NCBI GenBank assembly: GCA_963837105.1 | Contig: CAWIMG010000029.1 | Location: 1-64,000 of the forward strand | Direction: 5' to 3' | Source: UBA9676 sp963837105 | GTDB lineage: Bacteria; Actinomycetota; Actinomycetes; Streptosporangiales; Streptosporangiaceae | Length of the DNA: 64,000 nucleotides | In this document: positions 9,322-18,501 of the stretch, piece after piece | How positions within the stretch are numbered: the first letter of the stretch is position 1 | Layout of the letters: the number at the start of each line of letters is the position of its first letter | Translations under genes and position numbers: made by a program | The notes under the pieces: model-generated | Seen by the model: the letters and a program-made list of their open reading frames with translations, nothing else | Told to the model about the DNA's origin: nothing | The model's database searches: none

Positions 9322-10872
9322 ATGGCCGGCTCCCGGTATGACGTGGTGGTGGCCGGGGGCGGGCACAACGGCCTGACCGCGGCCGCCTACCTGGCCCGGG
9401 CCGGCCGGTCGGTGCTGGTACTGGAACGGCTCGGCCACACCGGCGGGCTGGCGGTATCCGAAGCGGTCTTCCCGGGCGTGCCGGTGCGGCTGTCCCGGTA
9501 CTCCTACCTGGTCAGCCTGCTGCCCCAGCAGATCATCGACGACCTGGGACTGGCCATCGAACTGCGCTCCCGCCGGATCGCTTCCTATACCCCGGTAGGT
9601 GACGGCGGGCTGCTGGTGGACGGCAGCGACCCCGGCCGCAGCGCGGCCTCCTTCCGCGCCGTCACCGGTGGCGGGCGTGACTGGCAGGCCTGGCAGCGCT
9701 TCTACACCGCTGCTGGGCGGCTGGCCCGGCGGCTGTTCCCGACCATGACCGAGCCGCTGCGCTCGCGTGCGGACATCCGCGCCCTGGCCGGCGACGACGA
9801 GACCTGGCAGGCGCTGATCGAACGGCCGGCCGGGGAGATGATCGAGCGGCGGTTCGGTGACGACACGGTCCGCGGGCTGGTCCTCACCGACGCCCTGATC
9901 GGCACGTTCGCCACCGCCCGGGACCCTGATCTGCGGCAGAACCGCTGCCTGCTCTACCACCTGATCGGCAACGGCACCGGCGACTGGCGGGTGCCGGTCG
10001 GCGGGATGGGCGCGGTCAGCGCGGCACTGGCCGGGGCGGCACGGGCCGCGGGTGCGGAGATCCGGACTGGCGCCGAGGTCACCGCCATCGACCCGGACGG
10101 GGCGGTGACGGTCAGCCAGGATGAGTCCGAATACACCGTCGGGGCCGAGCACATCCTGGCCAACGTGGCCCCGGCCACCCTGTCCGCGCTGCTCGGCGAG
10201 AACCCGGCCGAGCCGGAGCCGGAAGGCGCCCAGCTCAAGATCAACATGGTGCTGGCCCGGCTGCCGGCGGTGCGTGGCGACGTCAGCCCGGCGGCCGCCT
10301 TCACCGGCACATTCCACGTCAACGAGGGATACCAGGCACTCGCCGCGGCGCATGCGCAGGCGGCCAGCGGGGAGCTGTCCGTTACGCCGCCATGTGAGGC
10401 GTACTGTCATTCGCTGACCGACACCTCGATCCTGGATCCCGGCCTGGCCGCGGCGGGTGTGCACACCATGACCGTGTTCGGCCTGCACATGCCCGCACGG
10501 CTGTTCCGGGCCGACCCCGATGGCGCCCGGGCGCGGGCGCTGGCCGCCACCCTGCGCTCTATCGACTCGGTGCTGGCCGAACCGCTGGCCGACTGCCTGC
10601 TGCCAGACGCCGACGGCCAGCCGTGCCTGGAGGTGAAGACCCCGGCAGACCTGGCGGCCGAGGCCAGGCTGCCGGGCGGCCACATCTGGCATGCCGACCT
10701 CGCCTGGCCGTTCGCCGACGACGAGGCCGACATCGGCCGCTGGGGAGTGGAGACTGCACACCCGCGGGTGCTGATCTGCGGGGCGGGTGCCCGCCGCGGC
10801 GGCGGGGTGAGCGGGATCGGCGGCCACAACGCGGCCATGGCCATCCTGCGCGGGCCCGATCGGCCCGGCTGA
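9322..10872 (+). CDS. FAD-dependent oxidoreductase, phytoene-desaturase-like (PYROXD2 type)
   Basis: A 516-residue flavoprotein. The N-terminal Rossmann FAD motif is VVVAGGGHNGLTAAAYLARAG with an ELERLGHTGG-like continuation, as in the NAD(P)/FAD oxidoreductases related to phytoene dehydrogenase. The C terminus shows the second FAD motif, LICGAGARRGGGVSGIGGHNAA. No carotenoid genes are nearby, so the PYROXD2-like group of unknown substrate fits better than a carotenoid desaturase. It is followed 19 bases later by the S9 peptidase on the same strand. Confidence 0.87.
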   Translation: MAGSRYDVVVAGGGHNGLTAAAYLARAGRSVLVLERLGHTGGLAVSEAVFPGVPVRLSRYSYLVSLLPQQIIDDLGLAIELRSRRIASYTPVGDGGLLVDGSDPGRSAASFRAVTGGGRDWQAWQRFYTAAGRLARRLFPTMTEPLRSRADIRALAGDDETWQALIERPAGEMIERRFGDDTVRGLVLTDALIGTFATARDPDLRQNRCLLYHLIGNGTGDWRVPVGGMGAVSAALAGAARAAGAEIRTGAEVTAIDPDGAVTVSQDESEYTVGAEHILANVAPATLSALLGENPAEPEPEGAQLKINMVLARLPAVRGDVSPAAAFTGTFHVNEGYQALAAAHAQAASGELSVTPPCEAYCHSLTDTSILDPGLAAAGVHTMTVFGLHMPARLFRADPDGARARALAATLRSIDSVLAEPLADCLLPDADGQPCLEVKTPADLAAEARLPGGHIWHADLAWPFADDEADIGRWGVETAHPRVLICGAGARRGGGVSGIGGHNAAMAILRGPDRPG

Positions 10873-10891
10873 CCCCCCATAGACTGCCGGC

Positions 10892-13078
10892 ATGAGTTCT
10901 CAGCCGGCCGCCCCGCAGCCCACCGCGATCCCGCCGGCCGCCCGCCGGATCCCCGCCGAGCGCAGTCACCACGGTGACCCGGTCATCGACGACTACGCCT
11001 GGCTGGCCAGCAAGGACAACCCGGAGACGATCGCCTATCTGGAGGCGGAGAACGCCTACCTGGCCGACATGACGGCCGGCCAGGCCGCGCTGCGGGAAAC
11101 GATCTTCGGCGAGATCAGGGCGCGCACCCAGGAAACCGACCTGAGCGTGCCGGTGCGCAAGGGCGGCTGGTGGTACTACACCCGGACTGCCAAGGGCCGG
11201 CAGTACCCGGTGCGCTGCCGCTGCCCAGCCGCCGCCGGCGGCACCACCCCGCCGGTGGCCGGCCAGGACGGGCCGCTGCCGGGCGAGCAGGTCCTGCTGG
11301 ACGGCAACGAACTGGCCGGGGACTCGCCGTTCTTCGCCCTCGGCGCCCTCAGCGTCAGCCCGGATGGCCGCCTGCTCGCCTACTCGACCGACTTCACCGG
11401 CTCCGAGCGGTTCACCCTGCGGGTCAAGGACCTGGCCACCGGGCAGCTCCTGGCGGACGAGATCCCGGACACCCACCACGGCTGCGCCTGGTCGGCCGGC
11501 GGCGGCACCTTGTTCTACACCACCACCGACGCGGCCTGGCGCCCGTACCGGGTATGGCGGCACGTGCTGGGCACCCCGGTGACCGGCGATGTGATCGTGC
11601 TGGAGGAACCGGACGAGCGGTTCGGGGTGGGCATCGGCCTGACCCGCAGCGAGCGCTACCTGGTGATCGGCGTGGCCAGCCCGCTGACCAGCGAGGCATG
11701 GCTGCTGGACGCGGCCAGCCCGGGCGGGCGGCCGCGGCTGGTGCTGCCCCGCCGGCCCGGGGTGGAGTACCACGTCGAGCACCAGGACGGCCCGGACGGC
11801 GGCCGGCTGCTGATCCTGCACAACGACGGTGCGCTCAACTTCGAGCTGGCCACCGTCCCGCTGGCCGGTCACGGCGCGGCCGGTCCTGACGCGGCCGGGC
11901 CGGACGCCTCCGGCCCGGCGCTGACCGGCCCGGACCGCCTCACCCCGCTCGTCCCCCACTCCGATGACACCCGGCTGCTGGACGTGGACGCCTTCGCCGG
12001 GCACCTGGTGGTGTACTACCGCCGGGACGGGCTGACCGGCCTGCGCGTCATCGGCGCCAGCGGCGCGAGCCACGACATCGGTTTCCCCGAGCCGGTCTAC
12101 CGGGTGTTCCCCGGCAGCAACCCCGAGTACGGCGCCCGGCTGTTCCGGCTGAGCTACGGATCGCTGGCCACGCCCGACTCGGTCTACGACGCCGACCTGG
12201 ACACCGGCGAACTGACCCTGCGCAAGCGCCAGCCGGTGCTGCCGCTGCCCGGCGGCCCGGCCTATGACCCGGCCGGCTACGAGCAGCGCCGGGAATGGGC
12301 AACCGCCCCGGACGGCACCGCGGTGCCGATCTCGCTGATCTGCCGGAAGGGCACGCCGCGGGACGGCAGTGCCCCCTGCCTGCTCTACGGCTACGGCAGC
12401 TACGAGGCGTCGATCGACCCCGGCTTCTCGATCGCCCGGCTGTCCCTGCTCGACCGCGGTTTCGTGTACGCCATCGCGCACGTCCGGGGCGGCGGCGAGA
12501 TGGGGCGGCACTGGTACGACGACGGCAAGATGCTGCAGAAGGTCAATACCTTCACCGACTTCGTGGCGTGCGCGCGCCACCTGGCGGACACCGGCTGGAC
12601 CAGCCCCCGGCGGCTGATCGCCCGCGGCGCTTCGGCAGGCGGGCTGCTGATGGGCGCGGCGGTGAACCTTGCCCCGGAGGCGTTCGGCGGCATCGTCGCC
12701 CAGGTCCCGTTCGTGGACGCGCTGACCAGCATCCTCGACCCGTCGCTGCCGCTGACCGTGCCGGAGTGGGAGGAGTGGGGCAACCCGCTGGCCGACCCGC
12801 AGGTCTACGCCTACATGAAGGCCTACTCGCCCTATGAGAACATCAGCGACCGGACCTACCCGCCGATCCTGGCGCTGACCAGCCTGAACGACACCCGGGT
12901 GCTCTACCACGAGCCCGCCAAGTGGATCGCGCGGCTGCGGGCCACCGCCCGCGGCGGCCCGTTCCTGCTCAAGACCGAGATGATCGCCGGCCACGGTGGC
13001 CGCAGCGGCCGCTACGACGCCTGGCACGAGGAGTCCCTGGTCCTCGCCTGGGTCGTCACCACCGCCGGCGCTGGCTGA
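10892..13078 (+). CDS. S9 family oligopeptidase (oligopeptidase B / prolyl oligopeptidase type)
   Basis: A 728-residue serine peptidase with an N-terminal beta-propeller and a C-terminal alpha/beta-hydrolase domain. The catalytic triad is visible: Ser581 in RGASAGG, Asp667 in SLNDTRV and His701 in AGHGG. The HVRGGGEMGRHWYDDGK block is characteristic of oligopeptidase B, which cuts short peptides after basic residues. No signal peptide is visible, so it should act in the cytoplasm. The length is typical for the family (about 700). It begins 19 bases after the oxidoreductase gene. Confidence 0.92.
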   Translation: MSSQPAAPQPTAIPPAARRIPAERSHHGDPVIDDYAWLASKDNPETIAYLEAENAYLADMTAGQAALRETIFGEIRARTQETDLSVPVRKGGWWYYTRTAKGRQYPVRCRCPAAAGGTTPPVAGQDGPLPGEQVLLDGNELAGDSPFFALGALSVSPDGRLLAYSTDFTGSERFTLRVKDLATGQLLADEIPDTHHGCAWSAGGGTLFYTTTDAAWRPYRVWRHVLGTPVTGDVIVLEEPDERFGVGIGLTRSERYLVIGVASPLTSEAWLLDAASPGGRPRLVLPRRPGVEYHVEHQDGPDGGRLLILHNDGALNFELATVPLAGHGAAGPDAAGPDASGPALTGPDRLTPLVPHSDDTRLLDVDAFAGHLVVYYRRDGLTGLRVIGASGASHDIGFPEPVYRVFPGSNPEYGARLFRLSYGSLATPDSVYDADLDTGELTLRKRQPVLPLPGGPAYDPAGYEQRREWATAPDGTAVPISLICRKGTPRDGSAPCLLYGYGSYEASIDPGFSIARLSLLDRGFVYAIAHVRGGGEMGRHWYDDGKMLQKVNTFTDFVACARHLADTGWTSPRRLIARGASAGGLLMGAAVNLAPEAFGGIVAQVPFVDALTSILDPSLPLTVPEWEEWGNPLADPQVYAYMKAYSPYENISDRTYPPILALTSLNDTRVLYHEPAKWIARLRATARGGPFLLKTEMIAGHGGRSGRYDAWHEESLVLAWVVTTAGAG

Positions 13079-13146
13079 CCCCGGGTCCGCACGCCGTAAC
13101 GTTCCGCGAACGGGGGCCGGGGATAATCGGCCCCAGGCGGTGAGAC

Positions 13147-14367
13147 ATGACCCGGATGGCGTTCTGGCGCGCGTGGTCCATCTGGGCTGTCTCGGTGGCG
13201 GCGACGGCGACCGCGCTGGTGGTCACCCGGGTCCATCCCCTGCCCGCCAGCCTGGCCAGCCAGAACGGGAGCCCGGCGGCCGGAACGATCGCGGTGCTGT
13301 TCATCGGCTCGTTTGCCACGGTCGGCGCGCTGCTCGGCTGGAAGCGCCCGGCCAACCCGATCGGCTGGCTGCTGGCCGGCACCGGCCTGGCCTACGCGAC
13401 CGGGGCTTTCTGCCTGCTGCTGCTGTACTTTCCGCGGACCCGGGCGCTCGCCAACTGGCTGGGCTGGATCTGGCTGTTCGGGCTCGGGCTGTGCGTGTTC
13501 GTGCTGCTGCTGTTCCCCACTGGGGGCCTGCCCTCCCGGCGCTGGCGGCCGGCCGCCTGGGCGGCCGGGATCGGCCTGGCCGGGTGGGTGCTGGGCAACG
13601 CGTTCGCCCCCGTCATCATCACGGCCAACCAGGTGACACCGAACCCGGTCGGGCTGACCGGGCTGGCCGGGCAGGCCTGCAAGGTCATCGCGGTGCTCGG
13701 CGTGCTGCTGACGGGCGCCACCGGCCTGGCCGCCGTGGTCTCGCTGGCGTTCCGCTACCGGCGGGCCCGGGCAGCCGAGCGGGCGCAGCTCAAGTGGCTG
13801 GTCTACGCGGCCGGCCTGATCCTGGCCCAGACGCTGGCGGAGATCCCGGTCAGCCACATCCTGGGCCCGGGCAACGCGGCCAGCAACGTGCAGAACGCGA
13901 TGACCAGCGTGGCCTTCGCCCTCGTCCCGATCGCCATCGGCATCGCCGTGCTGCGCTACCGGCTGTACGACATCGACCGGGTCATCTCCCGCACCCTGGC
14001 CTACGCGATCATCACCGGGCTGCTGGCCGGCGTGTACGCCGGCCTGGTGCTGCTGGCCACCGAGGTGCTGCGGCTCTCCTCCCCGGTGGCGGTGGCCGCC
14101 GCCACCCTGGCGGCGGCGGCCCTGTTCGCCCCGGTGCGGCGGCGGGTGCAGCGGCTGGTGGACCGGCGGTTCAACCGGGCCAGGTACGACGCCGACACGA
14201 CCACGGCCGCGTTCGCGGCCCGGCTCAAGGACGCGGTCAACCTGGACGCCATCCGCGACGACCTGGCCAGCGTGGTGCAGGCGGCGCTGGAGCCGGCCCA
14301 CGTGTCGGTGTGGCTGCCGGCCCGCGCTCAGCCCACCGAACCAGGGTCCGGCTCGGTCGGGGCGTGA
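13147..14367 (+). CDS. Sensor-like membrane protein without a kinase domain
   Basis: A 406-residue protein with about eight hydrophobic segments over the first 300 residues, followed by a cytoplasmic tail (about 305-395) that resembles the linker of actinobacterial sensor histidine kinases: LRYRLYDIDRVISRTLAY, VRRRVQRLVDRRFNRARYD, and VVQAALEPAHVSVWL. No His-box or ATPase motif follows; the gene ends by overlapping the 3' end of cimA by 40 bases on the opposite strand. Similar kinase-less forms exist, so it need not be truncated, but a lost kinase part cannot be excluded. No response regulator is adjacent. Confidence 0.75.
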   Translation: MTRMAFWRAWSIWAVSVAATATALVVTRVHPLPASLASQNGSPAAGTIAVLFIGSFATVGALLGWKRPANPIGWLLAGTGLAYATGAFCLLLLYFPRTRALANWLGWIWLFGLGLCVFVLLLFPTGGLPSRRWRPAAWAAGIGLAGWVLGNAFAPVIITANQVTPNPVGLTGLAGQACKVIAVLGVLLTGATGLAAVVSLAFRYRRARAAERAQLKWLVYAAGLILAQTLAEIPVSHILGPGNAASNVQNAMTSVAFALVPIAIGIAVLRYRLYDIDRVISRTLAYAIITGLLAGVYAGLVLLATEVLRLSSPVAVAAATLAAAALFAPVRRRVQRLVDRRFNRARYDADTTTAAFAARLKDAVNLDAIRDDLASVVQAALEPAHVSVWLPARAQPTEPGSGSVGA

Positions 14368-15953
14368 CCCGCCCGGAGCAGGGCGTAGGTGACCGCTTCG
14401 GCCAGGGCGTGCCACGAGGCGGCGATGATGTTCTCGTCCACGCCGACCGTGCTCCAGCTGCCGGCCGTGTCATCCGAGCCGTCGCCGGATTCGATCAGCA
14501 CCCGGGTCACCGCGCCGGTGCCGTGCGAGCCTTCCAGGATGCGCACCTTGTAGTCGGCCAGCTCCAGCCGGGCCAGCTCCGGGTAGAGCCGCTCCAGGGC
14601 CAGCCGCAGCGCATTGTCCAGCGCGTTGACCGGCCCGTTGCCCTCGCCGGTGGCGACGATCCGCTCGCCCTTGGCCCGCAGCTTGACGGTGGCCTCGCTG
14701 ACCACCTCCCCGCTGGCGCGGCGCTCGACGATGACCCGCCAGGACTCGGCCTGGAAGTGGCGCAGCCGCTCGCCGGCCAGCTCATCGCGCAGCAGCAGCT
14801 CGAACGACGCGTCCGCGGCCTCGAACGTGTAGCCGTGCGCCTCCAGGTCCTTGACCTTCTCCACCACCTTGCCGACGGTGGCCCGGTCGCCGGACAGGTC
14901 ATAGCCGAGCTGGCGGCCCTTGACCTCGACCGAGGCGCGGCCGGCCATGTCCGAGACCAGCATCCGCATGTCGTTGCCCACCAGCTCCGGGTCGATGTGC
15001 TGGTACAGCATCGGGTCGATCTTGACCGCGGAGGCGTGCAGGCCGGCCTTGTGCGCGAACGCCGAGTACCCGACGTACGGCTGGTGCGTGCTCGGGGTCA
15101 CGTTGGTGACCTCGCTGATGGCGTGCGCGACCCGGCTCATCTCCGGCAGGCAGCCCGGCGGCAGCACCTGGCGGCCCTGCTTGAGCTGGAGCCCGGCCAC
15201 CACGCTGAACAGGTTGGCGTTCCCGGCCCGCTCCCCGTATCCGTTCGCGGTGCCCTGCACGTGGGTGGCCCCGGCCGAGACCGCCATCAGCGTGTTCGCC
15301 ACCGCGCAGGCGGTGTCGTCGTGGCAGTGGATGCCCAGCCGCGCCCCGGTAGCCGCCGCGACCTCCGCCACCACGTCCCCGATCTCGGCCGGCAGCAAGC
15401 CGCCGTTGGTGTCGCACAAGGCGACCAGGTCGGCGCCTGCCTCGGCCGCCGTGCGCACCACCGCCAGCGCGTAGGCCGGGTCGGACCGGTAGCCGTCGAA
15501 GAAATGCTCGGCGTCCAGGAAGACCCGCTGGCCCTCCGCGCGCAGGTGGCTGACCGTGTCGGCGATCATGGCCAGGTTCTCGGCCAGGGTGGTCCGCAGG
15601 GCCAGCCGGACATGCCGGTCATGGCTCTTGGCGACCAGGGTGACCACCGGCGCCCCGGACTCTCGCAGCGCCGCGACCTGCGGGTCGTCGGCCGCCACCG
15701 CGTCCGGCCGCCGGGTGGAGCCGAACGCGGCCAGCTGGGCGTGCGTCAGCGTCAGCTCACTGCGCGCACGCCGGAAGAACTCGGTGTCCTTCGGGATGGC
15801 CCCAGGCCAGCCCCCCTCGATGAAGCCGACCCCGAACTCGTCCAGCCGCCGGGCGATGGCCAGCTTGTCGGCCACGGTCAGCGACAGTCCCTCCTGCTGT
15901 GCGCCGTCGCGCAGCGTGGTGTCGTAGACATGGAACGAATCGTCGGGGGTCAT
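14328..15953 (-). CDS. cimA: Citramalate synthase
   Basis: The enzyme condenses pyruvate with acetyl-CoA to (R)-citramalate, the threonine-independent entry to isoleucine. The 541-residue protein has DTTLRDGAQQEG near the start, the metal-binding GIHCHDD and the GNANL stretch of the isopropylmalate synthase family. The C-terminal regulatory domain is present. The start ATG at 15953 has AGGAG eight bases upstream. Upstream are a leader ORF with three Ile codons (16058-16102) and a terminator (15995-16027), so expression should respond to charged tRNA-Ile. It is the last gene of the branched-chain cluster. Confidence 0.93.
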   Translation of the reverse strand: MTPDDSFHVYDTTLRDGAQQEGLSLTVADKLAIARRLDEFGVGFIEGGWPGAIPKDTEFFRRARSELTLTHAQLAAFGSTRRPDAVAADDPQVAALRESGAPVVTLVAKSHDRHVRLALRTTLAENLAMIADTVSHLRAEGQRVFLDAEHFFDGYRSDPAYALAVVRTAAEAGADLVALCDTNGGLLPAEIGDVVAEVAAATGARLGIHCHDDTACAVANTLMAVSAGATHVQGTANGYGERAGNANLFSVVAGLQLKQGRQVLPPGCLPEMSRVAHAISEVTNVTPSTHQPYVGYSAFAHKAGLHASAVKIDPMLYQHIDPELVGNDMRMLVSDMAGRASVEVKGRQLGYDLSGDRATVGKVVEKVKDLEAHGYTFEAADASFELLLRDELAGERLRHFQAESWRVIVERRASGEVVSEATVKLRAKGERIVATGEGNGPVNALDNALRLALERLYPELARLELADYKVRILEGSHGTGAVTRVLIESGDGSDDTAGSWSTVGVDENIIAASWHALAEAVTYALLRAGHAPTEPDPGSVG

Positions 15954-15994
15954 CTGTCTCACTCCTGGTTGGGTTGCTGACCACTGCCACCGCA

Positions 15995-16027
15995 AAGCAA
16001 AAGACCCCTCGCGGATGCGAGAGGTCT
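15995..16027 (-). terminator. Attenuator terminator upstream of cimA
   Basis: On the minus strand, AGACCTCTCGC (16027-16017) pairs with GCGAGGGGTCT (16012-16002) through an 11-bp stem with a 4-base loop, followed by TTTTGCTTT. It lies between the leader ORF stop and the cimA start, where a ribosome-controlled attenuator belongs. Confidence 0.88.
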
Positions 16028-16057
16028 GCGCGTCGGCGGTGCGGGCCCTGGGCCCTG

Positions 16058-16102
16058 CTAGCTGCCGGCGCGCCCGCCGATAATAATGCGGCCGCACGTC
16101 AC
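16058..16102 (-). CDS. cimA leader peptide (Ile-rich)
   Basis: This 14-codon frame starts with GTG and reads MTCGRIIIGGRAGS. Three successive Ile codons (ATT ATT ATC) fall just before the paired region, so ribosome stalling at low Ile-tRNA would favour readthrough of the terminator at 15995-16027. There is no Shine-Dalgarno sequence; a promoter-like pair (16109-16138) would place transcription start on the GTG, making it leaderless. Function is inferred by analogy with known actinobacterial ilv leaders. Confidence 0.8.
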   Translation of the reverse strand: MTCGRIIIGGRAGS

Positions 16103-16108
16103 GCCAGC

Positions 16109-16138
16109 ATTGAAGCACATTCGCAACGGCGGCGCGAA
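16109..16138 (-). promoter_or_regulatory. Probable cimA leader promoter
   Basis: TTCGCG (16138-16133) and TTCAAT (16114-16109) are separated by 18 bases. The -10 box ends six bases before the leader GTG at 16102. The boxes are weak matches, but the geometry mirrors that of the ilvB leader. Confidence 0.5.
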
Positions 16139-16200
16139 ACGGCTGTCCAGCATGCGAGACGGCCCGCTGCTGGCAGGCGGCGCGGTGGCCGGGCCCGGTG

Positions 16201-17319
16201 CTAGCAGATCTTGTGCACCCAGCCGTGCGGGTCGGGACGCTCGCCGTACTGGATGCCCAGCAGTTCCTCGCGCAGCGCGAGCGTGACCGGGCCGGGCCTG
16301 CCATCCCCCACCAGCCAGTCACCACCGGCCGACTTGACCCGCCCGACCGGGGTGATCACCGCGGCGGTGCCGCAGGCGAACACCTCGGTCAGTTCGCCGG
16401 CCTGGCAGCCGGACCGCCACGAGTCAACCGAGATCTTGCCCTCCTCCACCGGCAGGCCGAGGTCGGCGCCGAGGGTGAGCAGCGAGTCCCTGGTCACGCC
16501 GGGCAGCAGCGTGCCGGTCAGCGCCGGGGTCATCAGCCGGGCGGTGGAACCGGACCCATAGACGAAGAACAGGTTCATCCCGCCCATTTCCTCGACCCAG
16601 CGGCGTTCCGCGGCGTCCAGCCAGACCACCTGGTCGCAGCCGTGGTCCACGGCCTGCTGCTGGCCGGCGAACGAGCCGGCGTAGTTGCCGCCGCACTTGG
16701 TCTCACCGGTGCCGCCGGGAGCGGCCCGGGTGTACTGCTCCGACAGCCAGACGGTGACCGGCTTGATGCCGCCGGCGAAGTAGGCCGCGGCGGGCGAGGC
16801 GATCAGGGCGAACAGGTAGGACCGCGACGGCGAGTTGATGCCCAGCCCGACCTGGGTGGCGATGATGAACGGGCGCAGGTAGAGGCTGCGCCCGTCGCCG
16901 TCCGGGACCCAGTCCCGGTCCTGGCTGACCAGCAGGTCGATGGCCTGGACGAAGGCTTCCCCGGGCAGTTCGGGCATGGCCATCCGGCGGGCCGAGGAGG
17001 CGAACCTGGCCGCGTTCGCCCACGGGCGGAACGCCGCGATGGTGCCGCCCGCCTGCCGGTAGGCCTTCAGGCCCTCGAAGATCTCCTGGGCGTAGTGGAA
17101 GACCTGGGTGGCCGGGTCCAGCATGAGCGGGCCGTACGGCTCCAGCCGGCCGTCGTGCCAGCCACGTTCGGCCGACCAGGACAGGGTCACCATGTGGTCG
17201 GTGAATACCGTGCCGAACCCCGGTGCGGCCAGCAGCCGGTCACGCTCGGCGGTGGCCACCGGGTGATCGCTGACGTCGATGCCGAACTCGATCCCGGTCG
17301 CGGGGCTGGTGGTGGTCAT
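16201..17319 (-). CDS. ilvE: Branched-chain amino acid aminotransferase
   Basis: A PLP-dependent class IV aminotransferase that makes Val, Leu and Ile from their 2-oxo acids using glutamate. The 372-residue product has IFEGLKAYR, RPFIIATQ, the PLP-lysine region GETKCGGNYAGS and EVFACGTAAVITPV. I chose ATG 17319 over the longer frame (to 17358) because GGAGGAAGG lies just upstream and the family begins with a short tail before GFGTVFTDHM. It follows leuB by about 125 bases and precedes the cimA leader. Confidence 0.93.
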   Translation of the reverse strand: MTTTSPATGIEFGIDVSDHPVATAERDRLLAAPGFGTVFTDHMVTLSWSAERGWHDGRLEPYGPLMLDPATQVFHYAQEIFEGLKAYRQAGGTIAAFRPWANAARFASSARRMAMPELPGEAFVQAIDLLVSQDRDWVPDGDGRSLYLRPFIIATQVGLGINSPSRSYLFALIASPAAAYFAGGIKPVTVWLSEQYTRAAPGGTGETKCGGNYAGSFAGQQQAVDHGCDQVVWLDAAERRWVEEMGGMNLFFVYGSGSTARLMTPALTGTLLPGVTRDSLLTLGADLGLPVEEGKISVDSWRSGCQAGELTEVFACGTAAVITPVGRVKSAGGDWLVGDGRPGPVTLALREELLGIQYGERPDPHGWVHKIC

Positions 17320-17445
17320 GTCCAGGTCCTTCCTCCGGGCCCGGCGCCGCCGGGCCACCCGGGGCCTGGCGCCGTTGCCCGGCCCCCGATCGGCGCGGCC
17401 CCCGCCGCACCCTCCTGTCCATCTTGCCGCGCCCAGCGGCGTGGC

Positions 17446-18492
17446 TCAGCCGGCTACTCGCTCGGCGATGTCGTCGCCCACTTCGGCGGTGGACCGGGCC
17501 GCCCACGCGCCCTGCCGTTCCACCAGGTCGTCCGCGGCCGCCTGCTCGATCCGCGCCGCCTCGGCGGTGAACCCGAGGTGCTCGCACAGCATGGCCACGG
17601 ACAAGATGGTGGCGGTGGGATCGGCCTTCTGCTGGCCGGCGATGTCCGGGGCGCTGCCGTGCACCGGCTCGAACATGCTCGGCGCGGTCCGCTCCGGGTT
17701 GATGTTCCCGCTCGCGGCCAGGCCGATGCCGCCCGCCACCGCGGCGCCGAGGTCGGTCAGGATGTCGCCGAACAGGTTGTCGGTGACGATCACATCGAAC
17801 CGCTCCGGCTTGGTGACCAGGAACATCGTCGCGGCGTCCACGTGCTGGTAGTCCGTTGTGACGCCGGGAAAGTCCTGGCCGGCCGCCGAGGTCACCCGCT
17901 GCCACAGGTCACCGGCGTAGGTGAGCACGTTCGTCTTGTGCACCAGCGTCAGGTGCTGCCGCGACCGCTGTGCCGCCAGGTTGAACGCGTACCTGACGAC
18001 CCGGCTCACCCCGTACGCGGTGTTCAGGCTCTCCTGGGTCGCCACCTCGGCCGGGGTGCCCTTGCGCAGCACTCCGCCCGCCCCGGCATAGGGGCCCTCG
18101 GTGCCCTCGCGGACGACGACCATGTTGACCGACTCGGGGCGGACCCCTGCCAGCGGCGTGACCATGCCCGGGTACAGCCGGACCGGCCGCAGGTTGACGT
18201 ACTGGTCAAGCTCGAACCGGAGCCGCAGCAGCAGGCCGCGCTCCAGCACACCGCTCGGCACGGTCGGGTCGCCGACCGCCCCGAGCAAGATCGCATCATG
18301 GCCGCGGATCTCCTCCAGCACCGAGTCCGGCAGCGTCTCACCGGTCCGGTGCCAGCGCTGGGCGCCCAGGTCATAGCTGGTCTCGTCGACCGCGATCGCG
18401 GCCGCTTTCAGCACCTTGAGCGCCTCGGCGACCACTTCCGGCCCGATGCCGTCGCCGCCGATCACCGCCAGCTTGATGGAGGAAGATCCCAT
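17446..18492 (-). CDS. leuB: 3-isopropylmalate dehydrogenase
   Basis: It oxidises and decarboxylates 3-isopropylmalate in leucine synthesis with NAD. The 348-residue protein has IGGDGIGPEV at the start, LLLRLRFELDQYVNLRPVRLYPG, VVREGTEGPYAG, the active-site HKTNVLTYA and, near 230, DVIVTDNLFGDILTDLGAAV with metal-binding Asp residues. The C terminus has the NAD-binding EPVHGSAPDIAGQ. It begins nine bases after the 69-aa ORF and belongs to the same minus-strand cluster. Confidence 0.94.
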   Translation of the reverse strand: MGSSSIKLAVIGGDGIGPEVVAEALKVLKAAAIAVDETSYDLGAQRWHRTGETLPDSVLEEIRGHDAILLGAVGDPTVPSGVLERGLLLRLRFELDQYVNLRPVRLYPGMVTPLAGVRPESVNMVVVREGTEGPYAGAGGVLRKGTPAEVATQESLNTAYGVSRVVRYAFNLAAQRSRQHLTLVHKTNVLTYAGDLWQRVTSAAGQDFPGVTTDYQHVDAATMFLVTKPERFDVIVTDNLFGDILTDLGAAVAGGIGLAASGNINPERTAPSMFEPVHGSAPDIAGQQKADPTATILSVAMLCEHLGFTAEAARIEQAAADDLVERQGAWAARSTAEVGDDIAERVAG

Positions 18493-18501
18493 GCGGGTAC
18501 C

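Noticed and set aside
9322..10872. Carotenoid desaturase (crtI)
   Set aside because: The fold family fits, but there are no carotenoid genes nearby and the sequence is closer to PYROXD2-type oxidoreductases.
10559..13027. Minus-strand open frame of 822 codons
   Set aside because: It is antisense to the S9 peptidase, whose triad is complete. Its text is low-complexity Gly/Arg/Gln.
12996..15980. Plus-strand open frame of 994 codons
   Set aside because: It is antisense to cimA and in another phase of the sensor-like gene. High GC at third positions keeps such shadow frames open; the text is Arg/Gly/Pro-rich with no family resemblance.
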